Notes: generated by a model not told the origin, from the letters alone. 64,000 nucleotides of DNA from Lachnospiraceae bacterium (GCA_015057375.1 SVEM01000002.1:62001-126000), one strand, 5' to 3'; shown: positions 44,265 to 54,477, counted from the stretch's first letter. Translations and numbers: made by a program.

Positions 44265-46193
44265 TTATTTCTTAATCTTAATTTTCTTAGCCGCACTATA
44301 ATCGCCGTAAATCTTGTTACCGTCGGCACCGATCTTATATGCTCTTGCTTTTACGAAGTACTTTTTACTCTTCTTAAGTTTAGCTTTCTTAAACTTCTTA
44401 ATTTTAACTTTTACTTTCTTTGTATTAATAACCTGTTTCCCCTTGAAGTTCTTCTTCTTTGCGATAACAACTTCATATCCGTCAACATCGCTCATCTTCT
44501 TAATAGCAACCTTAATCTTCTTACCTTTAAGATTCTTAGCTGACTTAATAATTGCCTTGTCAAGCTTATTATCTGTAGGTGCAGGTGTTACTGTAGGCTG
44601 ATTTGTATCAGGCTGAGCTGATGGCTGTACTGTTGGAGTTGGTGCAGGTGTAGCAACAACTTCCTCAGTAAACTTCCAGTAATCGAACTTGAACATTCCT
44701 GTATCAGTTTCGCTGATTACAGAAGCAGGATCCATTTCACTTGCAGGTTTAGCATAATCACCCTTAAATACTAAGAATAAATCATGAACGCCTGTAACTT
44801 TTTTATCAAGATCAACTGTAAATTCCTTATACTCATCTGTAGTATTATCAACATCTACTGTTGCAACTTTATCGCCTTCAGTTAAGAGATTGAAAATGTT
44901 CATTGGATTTTTGTCGTTATCAACACAGTTTTCATCCATTATGTATACTTCAATAGAAGCATTAGCATCTGCCTTAACATCTTTAACTGCAGCTGTAAAC
45001 TTAATCGCTCCAGCCTCACCGAAGTCAACGCTCTCAAGCTTAATATAATCATTGTCATGCATGTTATATACTGTTACGCCCTGAGGGCCTTCTTCCTTAG
45101 GCTCTTCTACAGTCTTAACACCATATTCCCAACAAATTGTCTCTGCTTCAATCTGCTGATAAGGATTAAGTGTATCAACCGCATTGGCTCCGTTAAGAGA
45201 CATTCTCATAACAGGAATCTTACCATCTGCATCATACTCAAACTCTTCAATACAAGCTGAACGGTGATATCCGCCACCACCTGCAAGAGCTCCGTTATGA
45301 TAGAACATAAATGATTTTCCTTTATAATCTACAACACCACCATGGATAGTAAAGCTTCCGTGTCCGCCGTTATCCTCAACTGCTGAAATGCTTTCCATCT
45401 CCATAACTGAACCGTGATGTGTCCATGGTCCTGTAGGTGAAGTACTTGTTGCATAACGCATAGCCTCACCTGCATTACCGTGTCCTGCATATACCATGTA
45501 GTAAAGCTTCTCACCATTATCATTAGTTCTTGCTGTGAACCAAGGTCCTTCAACGTATCCCTCAAGACCAACTGAGCCCGGATCCTGTTCAACGATATTT
45601 CCTGAATAAGAAATCATGTCATCATTAAGTTTTACATACTTAATAGGGCTCTGGCACCAGTAAAGATATGCCTGGCCGTCATCATCGATATAAACTGTTG
45701 GGTCGATATCTCTTCCGCCACCGATTACAAGAGGTTTTCCAAGTGCATCTCTGTAAGGGCCTGTAGGACTGTCTGATACAGCAACACCAATTGCAAAGTA
45801 TCCGCCTACGCTACTTGTACTTGGAAAATACATATAATACTTTCCGTCCTTCTCAACTGCCTGAGGTGCCCATGCTCTTCTGTCGTTCATGTTAGCCCAT
45901 GATACATCCTCTAACTTAAGAATAACACCATGGTCTCTCCAGTTAACCATATCTGTTGTTGAATATGCACGCCACTCTCTCATAGTGAAGAAACCACCCT
46001 CAGTGATATCCTCATCATGGTCTGTGATTGCATAAAGTACATTGTCTGAACCTACAAATGGCGCCGGATCAGATGTATAGAAAGTCTGAACAAATGGATT
46101 GTCAGCTTCTGCTACTGCCGGTGCAAATGAAAGTGTAAGTGCAAATGCACTAACGGCACAGACAATCTTGGTAAATAATGATTTTCTCTTCAT
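44265..46193 (-). CDS. Secreted GH43 glycoside hydrolase with CBM6 and Lys-rich C-terminal module
   Basis: 642 residues. Signal peptide (AVAEA|DN), GH43 five-blade propeller (about 33-345) with catalytic SDPAP (Asp42), DIDPTVYIDDDG and YVEGPW; CBM6 (about 350-512) with VTGVHDLFLVFKG; Pro/Thr linker; C-terminal fibronectin-III-like module very rich in Lys. GH43 members attack arabinan, arabinoxylan or xylan side chains; the exact linkage is not readable. The Lys-rich module may bind the cell surface. Paralogue of the next gene, each with its own promoter and terminator. Confidence 0.9.
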   Translation of the reverse strand: MKRKSLFTKIVCAVSAFALTLSFAPAVAEADNPFVQTFYTSDPAPFVGSDNVLYAITDHDEDITEGGFFTMREWRAYSTTDMVNWRDHGVILKLEDVSWANMNDRRAWAPQAVEKDGKYYMYFPSTSSVGGYFAIGVAVSDSPTGPYRDALGKPLVIGGGRDIDPTVYIDDDGQAYLYWCQSPIKYVKLNDDMISYSGNIVEQDPGSVGLEGYVEGPWFTARTNDNGEKLYYMVYAGHGNAGEAMRYATSTSPTGPWTHHGSVMEMESISAVEDNGGHGSFTIHGGVVDYKGKSFMFYHNGALAGGGGYHRSACIEEFEYDADGKIPVMRMSLNGANAVDTLNPYQQIEAETICWEYGVKTVEEPKEEGPQGVTVYNMHDNDYIKLESVDFGEAGAIKFTAAVKDVKADANASIEVYIMDENCVDNDKNPMNIFNLLTEGDKVATVDVDNTTDEYKEFTVDLDKKVTGVHDLFLVFKGDYAKPASEMDPASVISETDTGMFKFDYWKFTEEVVATPAPTPTVQPSAQPDTNQPTVTPAPTDNKLDKAIIKSAKNLKGKKIKVAIKKMSDVDGYEVVIAKKKNFKGKQVINTKKVKVKIKKFKKAKLKKSKKYFVKARAYKIGADGNKIYGDYSAAKKIKIKK

Positions 46194-46246
46194 AATTCCC
46201 TCCTATAAAAATTAAAACATAATTTTACACAAAAACTTCTTTTAAC

Positions 46247-46275
46247 AGTTTACTCTTTTTTTATACTTATTGCAA
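46247..46275 (-). promoter_or_regulatory. Promoter of the first GH43 gene
   Basis: Minus strand TTGCAA (46270-46275), a 17-base spacer and TAAACT (46247-46252). The -35 side TTTGTTGCAA is shared with the paralogue promoter. Confidence 0.6.
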
Positions 46276-46318
46276 CAAATAATTAATAATTACACCTAAT
46301 TTATCATGTCTTTTTCAT

Positions 46319-46360
46319 AAAAATACTGCCACTTTACGATATGTCCGCAAAGTGGCAGTA
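46319..46360 (-). terminator. Terminator of the second GH43 gene
   Basis: TACTGCCACTTT (46324-46335) pairs with AAAGTGGCAGTA (46349-46360), followed on the minus strand by TTTTT. It insulates the two paralogues. Confidence 0.88.
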
Positions 46361-46380
46361 AATTATATCACATTATACGA

Positions 46381-48345
46381 TTATTTCTTTATCTTAATCT
46401 TCTTAGCCGCACTGTAATCGCCGTAAATCTTCTTACCATCGGCACCGATCTTATATGCTCTTACTTTTACGAAGTACTTCTTACCCTTCTTAAGTTTAGC
46501 TTTCTTGAACTTCTTAATCTTAACTTTTGCTTTCTTTGTATCAATAACTTGTTTTCCCTTGAAGTTCTTCTTCTTTGCTATAACTACTTCATATCCGTCT
46601 GCATCTCCGACCTTTTTGATAGCCACCTTTATCTTCTTACCCTTAAGATTCTTAGCTGACTTAATAATTGCCTTGTCAAGCTTATTATCTGTAGGTGCAG
46701 GTGTTACCACAGGCGGATTTTGTGTCTGACCACCAGGCTGAACGGTCGGCTGTGGTACAGGAGTAGCTTTAACTTCCTCTGCAAACTTCCAGTAATCAAA
46801 CTTAAACATTCCTGTATCTTTTTCACTAATTACTGCCGAAGGATCCTCTTCGCTTGCAGGTTTCTTATAATCACCCTTGAATACGAAGAACACATCATGT
46901 ACGCCTGTAATCTTTGTATCAAGTTTAACTGTAAATTCCTTATACTCATCTGTAGTATTATCAACATTAACTGTAGCTACCTTATCACCATTTGTTAAAA
47001 GGTCAAAGATATTCATATAGTTCATGTTCTCAACACTGTCATTATCTCTGATAAATACTTCTATAGAAGCATTTGCATCTGCTTTAACGTCTTTAACTGC
47101 AGCTGTAAATGTATCAGCGCCTTCCTCACCGAAATCAACACTCTCAACCTTGATGTAATCATTGTCATGCATATTGTAAACGGTTACACCCTGAGGACCG
47201 TCTTCCTTAGGCTCTTCCACAGTCTTAACACCATACTCCCAACAAATTGTCTCTGCTTCTACCTGCTGATATGGGTTAAGTGTATCAATAGCTTTTACTC
47301 CGTTAAGAGACATTCTCATCTGAGGAATTGTTCCGTCAGGATTATACTCAAACTCTTCTACAGATGCTGAACGATGATATCCCTCACCGCCTGCAAGCGC
47401 TCCATTGTGATAGAAAAGATATGAATGATCTTTATAATCAATAGCTCCTCCATGAATAGTGAAACTTGAATGTCCTTTTCCGTCATCAACTGCGGCGAAG
47501 TTCTCCATTTCAAGTATAGAACCCTTATGTGTCCATGGTCCTGTAGGAGAATCACTTGTCGCATACTGCATATTCTCACCGTTAGAGCCATGTCCTGCAT
47601 ACATCATATAATAAAGTTTCTTGCCTTCATCGTTAGTTCTTGCATAAAACCAAGGACCCTCAACATATCCCTGAAGGCCGATACTTCCGGCCTGCTGTAC
47701 AACAGGCTGTCCGGAATAAGAAATCATATCATCGTTAAGCTTTACATACTTAATAGGGTTCTGGCACCAGTAAAGATATGCCTGACCATCATCATCAACA
47801 TAAACCGTCGGATCGATATCTCCACTGCCTCCGCCTACAAACGGCTTATTTATAGCATCTCTGTATGGACCTGTAGGATTGTCTGCAACAGCAACACCAA
47901 CACCGAAATATCCTCCGTCATTATGAGTTGCATTGTACTCTGCACTAATAACACATGGGAAATACATATAATATTTTCCATCTCTCTCAACAACCTGCGG
48001 TGCCCATGCTCTTCTGTCATCCATGTTAGCCCATGAAACATCCTCAAGTTTCATAATAACACCATGGTCTCTCCAGTTAACCATATCTGTTGTTGAATAT
48101 GCACGCCACTCTCTCATGGTAAAGAACTTATAATCTGCATTATATCCGTTCTCGATTATATCCTCATCGTGGTCAGTAATAACATATAATACGTTATCTG
48201 ATGCTACAAACGGTGCCGGATCAGACGTATAAAATGTCTGAACAATCGGATTATCCGCCTCTGCCACTGCCGGTGTAAGCGAACACATAAGTGCACATGC
48301 ACTGACAGCGCTTACAATTTTAGCAAACAACTTTCTCCCCTTCAT
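46381..48345 (-). CDS. Secreted GH43 glycoside hydrolase with CBM6 and Lys-rich C-terminal module, paralogue
   Basis: 654 residues, same architecture as the neighbour: signal peptide, GH43 with SDPAP, DIDPTVYVDDDG and YVEGPW, CBM6, Pro/Thr linker and a Lys-rich module. It differs by short insertions (NADYKF, EYNATHND) near the active-site blades, which could alter specificity. The C-terminal 98 residues are almost identical between the copies, more so than the catalytic domains, suggesting gene conversion or a shared anchor function. AGGAGAGG SD. Confidence 0.9.
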   Translation of the reverse strand: MKGRKLFAKIVSAVSACALMCSLTPAVAEADNPIVQTFYTSDPAPFVASDNVLYVITDHDEDIIENGYNADYKFFTMREWRAYSTTDMVNWRDHGVIMKLEDVSWANMDDRRAWAPQVVERDGKYYMYFPCVISAEYNATHNDGGYFGVGVAVADNPTGPYRDAINKPFVGGGSGDIDPTVYVDDDGQAYLYWCQNPIKYVKLNDDMISYSGQPVVQQAGSIGLQGYVEGPWFYARTNDEGKKLYYMMYAGHGSNGENMQYATSDSPTGPWTHKGSILEMENFAAVDDGKGHSSFTIHGGAIDYKDHSYLFYHNGALAGGEGYHRSASVEEFEYNPDGTIPQMRMSLNGVKAIDTLNPYQQVEAETICWEYGVKTVEEPKEDGPQGVTVYNMHDNDYIKVESVDFGEEGADTFTAAVKDVKADANASIEVFIRDNDSVENMNYMNIFDLLTNGDKVATVNVDNTTDEYKEFTVKLDTKITGVHDVFFVFKGDYKKPASEEDPSAVISEKDTGMFKFDYWKFAEEVKATPVPQPTVQPGGQTQNPPVVTPAPTDNKLDKAIIKSAKNLKGKKIKVAIKKVGDADGYEVVIAKKKNFKGKQVIDTKKAKVKIKKFKKAKLKKGKKYFVKVRAYKIGADGKKIYGDYSAAKKIKIKK

Positions 48346-48380
48346 AATACCTCTCCTTTATAAAAATAATATAATACATT

Positions 48381-48409
48381 ATTTTATCGTTTTATCAGGC
48401 GTTTTGCAA
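48381..48409 (-). promoter_or_regulatory. Promoter of the second GH43 gene
   Basis: Minus strand TTGCAA (48404-48409), a 17-base spacer and TAAAAT (48381-48386), matching the first paralogue's promoter in spacing and -35 flank. Confidence 0.65.
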
Positions 48410-48459
48410 CAAAAGAAATATATATTTACCTTACAATTGTCCATGCTGTATATTTAAAA

Positions 48460-49887
48460 TCACTGTTTTTCACTTTTGGGCAAACTGACCCTGAAAAATC
48501 TTCTTAACAGACCTCGTCCGTTAAAAGGTATAAGCGGATACAGATAACTCTTACCATCAAATGTTTTATTGAAAATAATTCCTACTGCTGCAAGCACTAT
48601 TCCTCCGATATATCCGAAGAGTCCGAACCACTGTGTTGCAACAAGTGTAATAATTCGCATAAACTTAAGTGCATATCCAAGTTCAAAATTCACCTGCGTA
48701 TAATTTGCCACCGCAACAAATGCCATATAAAGCATTATTTCCGAATTAAACCAACCTGAACTTACCGTAAAATCTCCAAGCACAATACCTGCAACCACAC
48801 TTAGCGGCGTACTGAGCATATTAGGCGTATTAAGCGATGCAAGCCTCATGCCGTCAATCGCAAATTCCAAAAGAAGCAGCTGGATTATAATCGGTATATT
48901 TATGGGATCCTTTATCATAATAAATTCAAGTCCGGCGGGAATAAACGACGGATTGTTCATTAACAGTAAAAATGTAGGCGACAAAAGAAGAGCCGCAAGA
49001 TTTATTATAAATCTCGATAACCTGAGATATGTCCCTGTAATCGGCGGAAAATAATAATCATCCGCATCTTCCACAATATCAAATATAGATGTCGGAACAA
49101 TAATGGCATTAGGAGAATTATCGACAAGTATTACTACATTTCCTTCAAGAATACATGCTGCCGCAGTATCCGGTCTTTCAGAAAACTTGAATTTCGGATA
49201 CGGATTGTACCATCTGTGCGGATAAAAACATTCTATAAAACTTTCCTGATTCATCGTAAGGGAATCCACATCTATGGCAGCAATCCTGTCATTTACCTGC
49301 TTGAGAACTTTTTTGTCAACCCTGCCGTCTATATACGAAACAACAACGTCAGTTTTCGAGCTTTTTCCGACCGAATGTATTTCCATCACAAGCTCCGGAT
49401 TTCTTATACGTCTTCTGATAAGCGCGGTATTAAACACCACAGTTTCTACAAATCCATCACGAGAACCACGCATTACCTTATCTTTTTCAGGTTCGTCCAC
49501 ACTTCTTGCCGGATAGGTCCTGAAATCTGAAGCAATAAGCATGTTGTAACCATCGATAAACAGAATTGGTACTCCCGACAAAAATGACTGGAGAAAATCC
49601 TTATCGTTACCAATAAGATTCGTTTCTCCATATGGCATGTGCCTGTTCATAAATTCCTCCGGCGACGACGGCATATCGTCCGGAGTAAGCTTGAACAGAT
49701 ACTCCATAACTTTTTCCATAACTTCATCTTTACAGAATCCGTCTATGAAATAATAACAAGCCTGTCTTCCGGCAATTACGAGCGGCTTTTCCATAACATC
49801 GAAACTTTTTTTAACATGAATAAGCTCATCCAAATGAGGCTTGGTTGTTTTATATTCCTTAGAATAGGATGAATTATTATATGCCAT
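48460..49887 (-). CDS. GerA/SpoVAF-family spore germination protein
   Basis: 475 residues from MAYNNSSYSKEY (ATG 49887, GGAG SD). A cytoplasmic N-domain (about 1-270; GFVETVVFNTALIRRRIRNPEL and GRQACYYFIDGF typical) precedes four or five helices with TGTYLRLSRFIINLAALLLSP. Closest by eye to SpoVAF, the GerAA-like partner tied to dipicolinate channels. GerAB and GerAC genes and the spoVA genes are not adjacent, so it stands alone. It should be made in the forespore; no sigma-G promoter was resolved. Confidence 0.88.
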   Translation of the reverse strand: MAYNNSSYSKEYKTTKPHLDELIHVKKSFDVMEKPLVIAGRQACYYFIDGFCKDEVMEKVMEYLFKLTPDDMPSSPEEFMNRHMPYGETNLIGNDKDFLQSFLSGVPILFIDGYNMLIASDFRTYPARSVDEPEKDKVMRGSRDGFVETVVFNTALIRRRIRNPELVMEIHSVGKSSKTDVVVSYIDGRVDKKVLKQVNDRIAAIDVDSLTMNQESFIECFYPHRWYNPYPKFKFSERPDTAAACILEGNVVILVDNSPNAIIVPTSIFDIVEDADDYYFPPITGTYLRLSRFIINLAALLLSPTFLLLMNNPSFIPAGLEFIMIKDPINIPIIIQLLLLEFAIDGMRLASLNTPNMLSTPLSVVAGIVLGDFTVSSGWFNSEIMLYMAFVAVANYTQVNFELGYALKFMRIITLVATQWFGLFGYIGGIVLAAVGIIFNKTFDGKSYLYPLIPFNGRGLLRRFFRVSLPKSEKQ

Positions 49888-49960
49888 TTTTTCACAACTC
49901 CATTCCATAATAATTCTTAGTATGCTACAATATTTCTATATTATTCACGGAGGTTTCGTT

Positions 49961-50137
49961 ATGACTTTACCAAAAGACCCTTTTATACTTTTAAGTTTTA
50001 TTAACACCGAACTCAGAGATAATTATGACAGTTTAGATGAGCTTTGCGCTGCAGCTTCTGTAGACCGTGCAGAAATAGAAAAGAGCCTCACCTCTATAAA
50101 TTATAGATACGATGAAGCTCTTAATCAGTTCAAATAA
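49961..50137 (+). CDS. DUF4250 small protein
   Basis: 58 residues from MTLPKDPFILLSFINTELRD (ATG 49961, CGGAGG SD); the ORF-track start is 13 codons upstream. All-helical, with YDSLDELCAAASVDRAEIEK and YDEALNQFK, matching the small DUF4250 family. It resembles a helix-turn-helix but no function is known. It stands alone, with the proS stop on the other strand 14 bases away. Confidence 0.8.
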   Translation: MTLPKDPFILLSFINTELRDNYDSLDELCAAASVDRAEIEKSLTSINYRYDEALNQFK

Positions 50138-50151
50138 TATGTTGGAAGATT

Positions 50152-51591
50152 TTAGTATGCCTTGCCCCAATAAACCATATGTTTAGCCGGTTTTCCACAG
50201 CATACGCATACATCTGAAATCTGTTCCTGTTCAAATGGCATACATCTTGATGTAGCAGTTGTGTCTTCTTTTATCTTAAGCTCACATTCAAGCTCGCCAC
50301 ACCACATAGCCTTTATAAATCCAGGTTTATTTGCAACCGTGTCTTTGAAATCTTCGTAGTTATCAACAGCATAAAGACTGCTGTGAAGATGCTCATATGC
50401 GCGGTTGTACATATCTTCATGTTCTTTATCAAGTATCTCAGCAAGCATCTTTGGTGCATCTTCGATAGCTACAATAGTCTTTTCTCTTGTATCTCTTCTT
50501 ACGATTACACACTGTCCTGCTTCGATATCCTTTGGTCCGATCTCTATTCTTGCAGGAATACCAAGAATCTCCTGCTCTGAGAACTTCCATCCCGGACTCT
50601 TATCAGAATCATCAAGTTTAGCTCTGAAGCCTGCTGCCGTAAGCGCATCCTTAAGCGCTCCCGCAGCCTCAAGAACTCCGTCCTTTTTCTGCTGAATTGG
50701 CACTACCATAACCTGTGTAGGTGCAACTCTCGGCGGAAGTACAAGACCTGAATCATCACCGTGAACCATAATGATTGCACCGATTATTCTTGTAGACATT
50801 CCCCATGATGTCTGATGAACATATTTTAATTCGTTATTGTTGTCTGTATACTGGATTCCAAATGCCTTTGCAAATCCGTCACCAAAGTTGTGGCTCGTAC
50901 CTGACTGAAGTGCTTTTCCGTCATGCATCATTGCCTCTATAGTATATGTAGCTGCTGCTCCGGCAAACTTCTCTTTGTCCGTCTTCTTTCCTTTAAGAAG
51001 AGGTATTGCAAGAACCTCTTTACAGAAATCAGCATATACATTAAGCATCTGAATTGTTCTTTCCTCTGCCTCTTCTGCTGTTGCATGTGCAGTATGGCCT
51101 TCCTGCCATAAAAACTCTGCCGTACGAAGGAAAGGTCTTGTTGTCTTTTCCCATCTGACTACAGAACACCACTGGTTATAAACCTTAGGAAGATCACGAT
51201 ATGACTGTATAATATTAGAATACAAATCGCAAAACAGTGTCTCTGATGTAGGTCTTACACAAAGTCTCTCCGCAAGCTTTTCATTTCCACCATGTGTTAC
51301 CCATGCAACCTCAGGTGCAAATCCTTCAACATGATCCTTTTCTCTCTGAAGAAGACTTTCCGGAATAAACATAGGCATATATACATTCTCTACACCTGTT
51401 GCCTTAAAACGTGCATCAAGTTCCTTCTGTATGTTTTCCCAAATTGCATATCCGTTAGGTCTTAATATCATACAACCTTTAATACCTGAATATTCAATAA
51501 GCTCTGCATTCTTAACAACATCTGTATACCATCTTGCAAAATCCTCGCTCATTGGCGTCACATTTTCAACCAACTTCTTTTCCTTTGCCAT
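50152..51591 (-). CDS. proS: Prolyl-tRNA synthetase, archaeal/eukaryal type
   Basis: 479 residues, class II synthetase without the bacterial editing insertion. RPTSETLFC (motif 2 region), [24 protein letters not shown], and the C-terminal zinc-binding domain with CRCMPFEQ-like and CVCCGKPA and the terminal Tyr are typical of ProS type 3. It charges tRNA-Pro. AAGGAG SD. It sits 19 bases after murA with no room for a T-box leader. Confidence 0.95.
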   Translation of the reverse strand: MAKEKKLVENVTPMSEDFARWYTDVVKNAELIEYSGIKGCMILRPNGYAIWENIQKELDARFKATGVENVYMPMFIPESLLQREKDHVEGFAPEVAWVTHGGNEKLAERLCVRPTSETLFCDLYSNIIQSYRDLPKVYNQWCSVVRWEKTTRPFLRTAEFLWQEGHTAHATAEEAEERTIQMLNVYADFCKEVLAIPLLKGKKTDKEKFAGAAATYTIEAMMHDGKALQSGTSHNFGDGFAKAFGIQYTDNNNELKYVHQTSWGMSTRIIGAIIMVHGDDSGLVLPPRVAPTQVMVVPIQQKKDGVLEAAGALKDALTAAGFRAKLDDSDKSPGWKFSEQEILGIPARIEIGPKDIEAGQCVIVRRDTREKTIVAIEDAPKMLAEILDKEHEDMYNRAYEHLHSSLYAVDNYEDFKDTVANKPGFIKAMWCGELECELKIKEDTTATSRCMPFEQEQISDVCVCCGKPAKHMVYWGKAY

Positions 51592-51610
51592 GAATCTATA
51601 TACTCCTTCC

Positions 51611-52912
51611 TTAACTTACCTGTAATTTAAACTTTTTTATTTCTCTTTCGTCATTCACATCTATCTTTTTCATACTTGCGCCAAGTGCAGTAAGTTTCTC
51701 TTCAAATGCTTCATATCCTCGCTCAATATATGCTATCTGATCAAGAATTGTAAATCCTTCTGCAACAAGACCAGCAATAACAAGCGCTGCTCCGGCACGA
51801 AGATCGGGAGCACTTATCGCTGCACCCATAAACCCTTCTACTCCGTTAATAACCGCCATATTGCCTTCAACCTTAATATCAGCACCCATTCTTGCAAGCT
51901 CTGCTACATACTTGAATCTGTTCTCAAATATACTTTCGGTAACAACACTTGTTCCGTTTGAAAGTGCAAGCAGTGTACTCATCTGAGGCTGCATGTCCGT
52001 CGGAAATCCGGGGTACGGCAATGTCTTAACATTAGTATGTGATAATCTCTTATTTGCTACAACACGTACCGAATCATCATATTCCTCTATGTCACAACCT
52101 ATCTCAACAAGCTTAGCTGATATCGCATCAAGATGCTTAGGTATAACATTCTTTATAAGAACATCTCCCCTTGTTGCAGCCGCTGCAACCATGAATGTTC
52201 CCGCTTCTATCTGGTCAGGTATGATGGAATATGTGCTTCCATGGAACTTCTCCACACCTTTTACTCGAATAACATCTGTTCCTGCACCTTTTATGTTGGC
52301 ACCCATACTGTTAAGGAAGTTCGCAACATCAACAATGTGTGGTTCTTTTGCTGAGTTCTCTATAATTGTTGTTCCTTCCGCAAGTGCTGCCGCTAACATA
52401 ATGTTAATTGTTGCTCCAACAGATACCACATCGAGGTATATATGATTTCCCTTTAATGCTTTTGCAGTCGCATTAATAATTCCGCCCTGCTCAATCGTTA
52501 CTTTTGCTCCAAGTGCCTCAAACCCCTTCTTGTGCTGGTCAATCGGTCTGCTTCCGATATTGCATCCTCCCGGAAGGGCAACCTGAGCTTCTTTATATTT
52601 CCCTAAAAGAGAACCTAAAAGATAATAGGATCCTCTGATTTTCTTGATATATTCATAATCAACGTATACAGACTTGATAGTTCCGCCGTTGATTCTCACA
52701 GTATGTCTGTCTACCCTGTCTACTATAGCACCGATTCCTGCGATGGCATCAAGAAGCACATTCACATCATCGACATCCGGCAAATTCTCAATAAGCACCG
52801 GATCGTCTGCCATAACAGCACCCGCAAGAATACCAAGCGCAGCATTTTTTGCTCCGCCGATAACTACCTCGCCGACTAAAGGATTGCCGCCTTTAATTAT
52901 ATACTGATCCAT
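51611..52912 (-). CDS. murA: UDP-N-acetylglucosamine 1-carboxyvinyltransferase
   Basis: 433 residues. Catalytic Cys117 in [18 protein letters not shown] (the residue alkylated by fosfomycin), GGAKNAAL at the N-terminus, and [14 protein letters not shown]. It transfers enolpyruvate in the first committed step of peptidoglycan synthesis. AGGTGG SD. It is followed by proS, and is preceded by a hairpin after the 53034 gene. Firmicutes often have two murA copies; only one is in this window. Confidence 0.96.
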   Translation of the reverse strand: MDQYIIKGGNPLVGEVVIGGAKNAALGILAGAVMADDPVLIENLPDVDDVNVLLDAIAGIGAIVDRVDRHTVRINGGTIKSVYVDYEYIKKIRGSYYLLGSLLGKYKEAQVALPGGCNIGSRPIDQHKKGFEALGAKVTIEQGGIINATAKALKGNHIYLDVVSVGATINIMLAAALAEGTTIIENSAKEPHIVDVANFLNSMGANIKGAGTDVIRVKGVEKFHGSTYSIIPDQIEAGTFMVAAAATRGDVLIKNVIPKHLDAISAKLVEIGCDIEEYDDSVRVVANKRLSHTNVKTLPYPGFPTDMQPQMSTLLALSNGTSVVTESIFENRFKYVAELARMGADIKVEGNMAVINGVEGFMGAAISAPDLRAGAALVIAGLVAEGFTILDQIAYIERGYEAFEEKLTALGASMKKIDVNDEREIKKFKLQVS

Positions 52913-52982
52913 ATAAGCACCACCTAAATTTATGTCATAAATTTGTCAAATCAATCAATTCAATGTGTAGTATATCATAAAT

Positions 52983-53028
52983 AACTGTTTTGTAAAAGAT
53001 TTTATAAAATATCTTTTGCAAAACAGTT
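52983..53028 (-). terminator. Probable terminator after the TPR/degenerate-AAA gene
   Basis: AACTGTTTTGTAAAAGAT (52983-53000) and ATCTTTTGCAAAACAGTT (53011-53028) pair at 17 of 18 positions, loop 10. The T-run on the minus strand is moderate (TTATTTAT). It ends the 54443-53034 unit ahead of murA. Confidence 0.7.
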
Positions 53029-53033
53029 TAATA

Positions 53034-54443
53034 TTATACCGTAACAAAATACTTTATCTTATTTTTAAGTATCTCTTCTTTAAAGAACATCTTTGATAAA
53101 GGCTCTTCATCATCTACAAGTATCACAACAAGCTGTCCCGGATACACATCCAATATGCGAATTATTCCGTTTATCGTCTGTGGGTTCATCTTAGATGCGC
53201 CTTCTATCATTACACATGATCCCAAAAGCTCGTCAATCTGATCTTCAATATTTAAAGTATTAAGCATCTCTGCGCCAATCTTCGCTATCTTTATCTTAGG
53301 CTCATTCATATATCCTATGTTCTGAAGCTCTTTTGTTATTTTCTTTACTATAGTAAGATAATAAGTAGGCTCTGATGCAGCAAGTGCTATATTAATAGGG
53401 AATTCTTCCCCTGACGCAATTCCTCTGAACAGCGATTTTACATGTGTGTAAGGAAGTTCCCTTCCATATTTTGAAACGTTCGGACGGACTTCCGCTTCTT
53501 CTATAGGCGTAGCCTTAATTTCCTGTTCCTCAGACAATACTCCTTCTTCCTGCACCTCTTCTTTTGAAATCTCCTCTGAAACTTCATTTTCGATATCAGC
53601 AACAGCTGTACTGATTCCATCCATAATTCCGGATATGATGTTATCAGTAAGCTCTGTATCAATACCCGAAACATTTTCCGCAAAAACTTCTACAGACGCT
53701 GTAGAAACCTCATCTTCTATCTCTAAAGCAGGCTCATTTACCTCTGCCTCGATCTCAGCAGAAGGCTCTTCTAACTCTCCTCCCTGAAACTCCTCAGACA
53801 TTTCTTTATTAATAAATGAACTGATATCCTTACTTATACTTTCCTGGAAATCTTCTATGACTTCATCACTTACATTACCGTCATAATGCATCTTAAGCAG
53901 CTTTGCCTTATTGGCAATCTCGCCTCCGGCAAACCATACATTTATGCTGTGACACTCGCTAATACATTCATCAATATAACCGGCTTTATGATACAACTTT
54001 GCAAGCTCATAAGCCCATTCTTCAATATACTCTATCTCTTTAATATCCTCTAAATCCCTAATAAGAACCTCTGTGTCAGCATCCTTAGCCTTATCAAGTT
54101 CATATTTAAGAATAAGTCTGTCAATACTACTTGAATCCTTAAGCAGATATATCTGATATAAATTCTCTGCTTCCTTAATATCTTCACATTTAATGCATAA
54201 CGAAATAAGCTTGTACAAAATTCTACGTGTACTAAGTTCATTATATATAGTCTTATATATATCCTTTGCTTTCCCGTATACTTCATTGGCAATATAAACC
54301 TCTGCCATAAGTTTAAGGTCAGGAAGTTCCTTTACTTTTTCAATATCAATATCCTGAGCAAGAGAAAGTGCTTTGTCATACTTTTTCTCGTCAAGATACT
54401 TGCCCATCTGAACATACTTTAATGTTGTCTCGTATTTACCCAT
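53034..54443 (-). CDS. TPR-like protein with degenerate AAA domain
   Basis: 469 residues, not matched to a named family. The N-terminus (about 1-210) is a run of helical hairpins of TPR type (KYLDEKKYDKALSLAQDI, VYGKAKDIYKTI). The middle (about 215-320) is acidic, Glu/Val-rich and probably disordered. The C-terminal 150 residues resemble a SpoVK/CbbX-like AAA fold: a beta strand NIALAASEPTYY where Walker A would be (no GKT), then SCVMIEGA at the Walker B place and QLVVILVDD. Without Walker A it is unlikely to hydrolyse ATP and may be a regulatory or scaffold protein. Upstream of it is the SRP RNA. Confidence 0.6.
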   Translation of the reverse strand: MGKYETTLKYVQMGKYLDEKKYDKALSLAQDIDIEKVKELPDLKLMAEVYIANEVYGKAKDIYKTIYNELSTRRILYKLISLCIKCEDIKEAENLYQIYLLKDSSSIDRLILKYELDKAKDADTEVLIRDLEDIKEIEYIEEWAYELAKLYHKAGYIDECISECHSINVWFAGGEIANKAKLLKMHYDGNVSDEVIEDFQESISKDISSFINKEMSEEFQGGELEEPSAEIEAEVNEPALEIEDEVSTASVEVFAENVSGIDTELTDNIISGIMDGISTAVADIENEVSEEISKEEVQEEGVLSEEQEIKATPIEEAEVRPNVSKYGRELPYTHVKSLFRGIASGEEFPINIALAASEPTYYLTIVKKITKELQNIGYMNEPKIKIAKIGAEMLNTLNIEDQIDELLGSCVMIEGASKMNPQTINGIIRILDVYPGQLVVILVDDEEPLSKMFFKEEILKNKIKYFVTV

Positions 54444-54477
54444 AACATCCTGCTCCTCATACGTGAATATATAAAAA

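Noticed and set aside
51592-51640. T-box leader for proS
   Set aside because: Only 19 bases separate murA and proS; no specifier or antiterminator elements fit.
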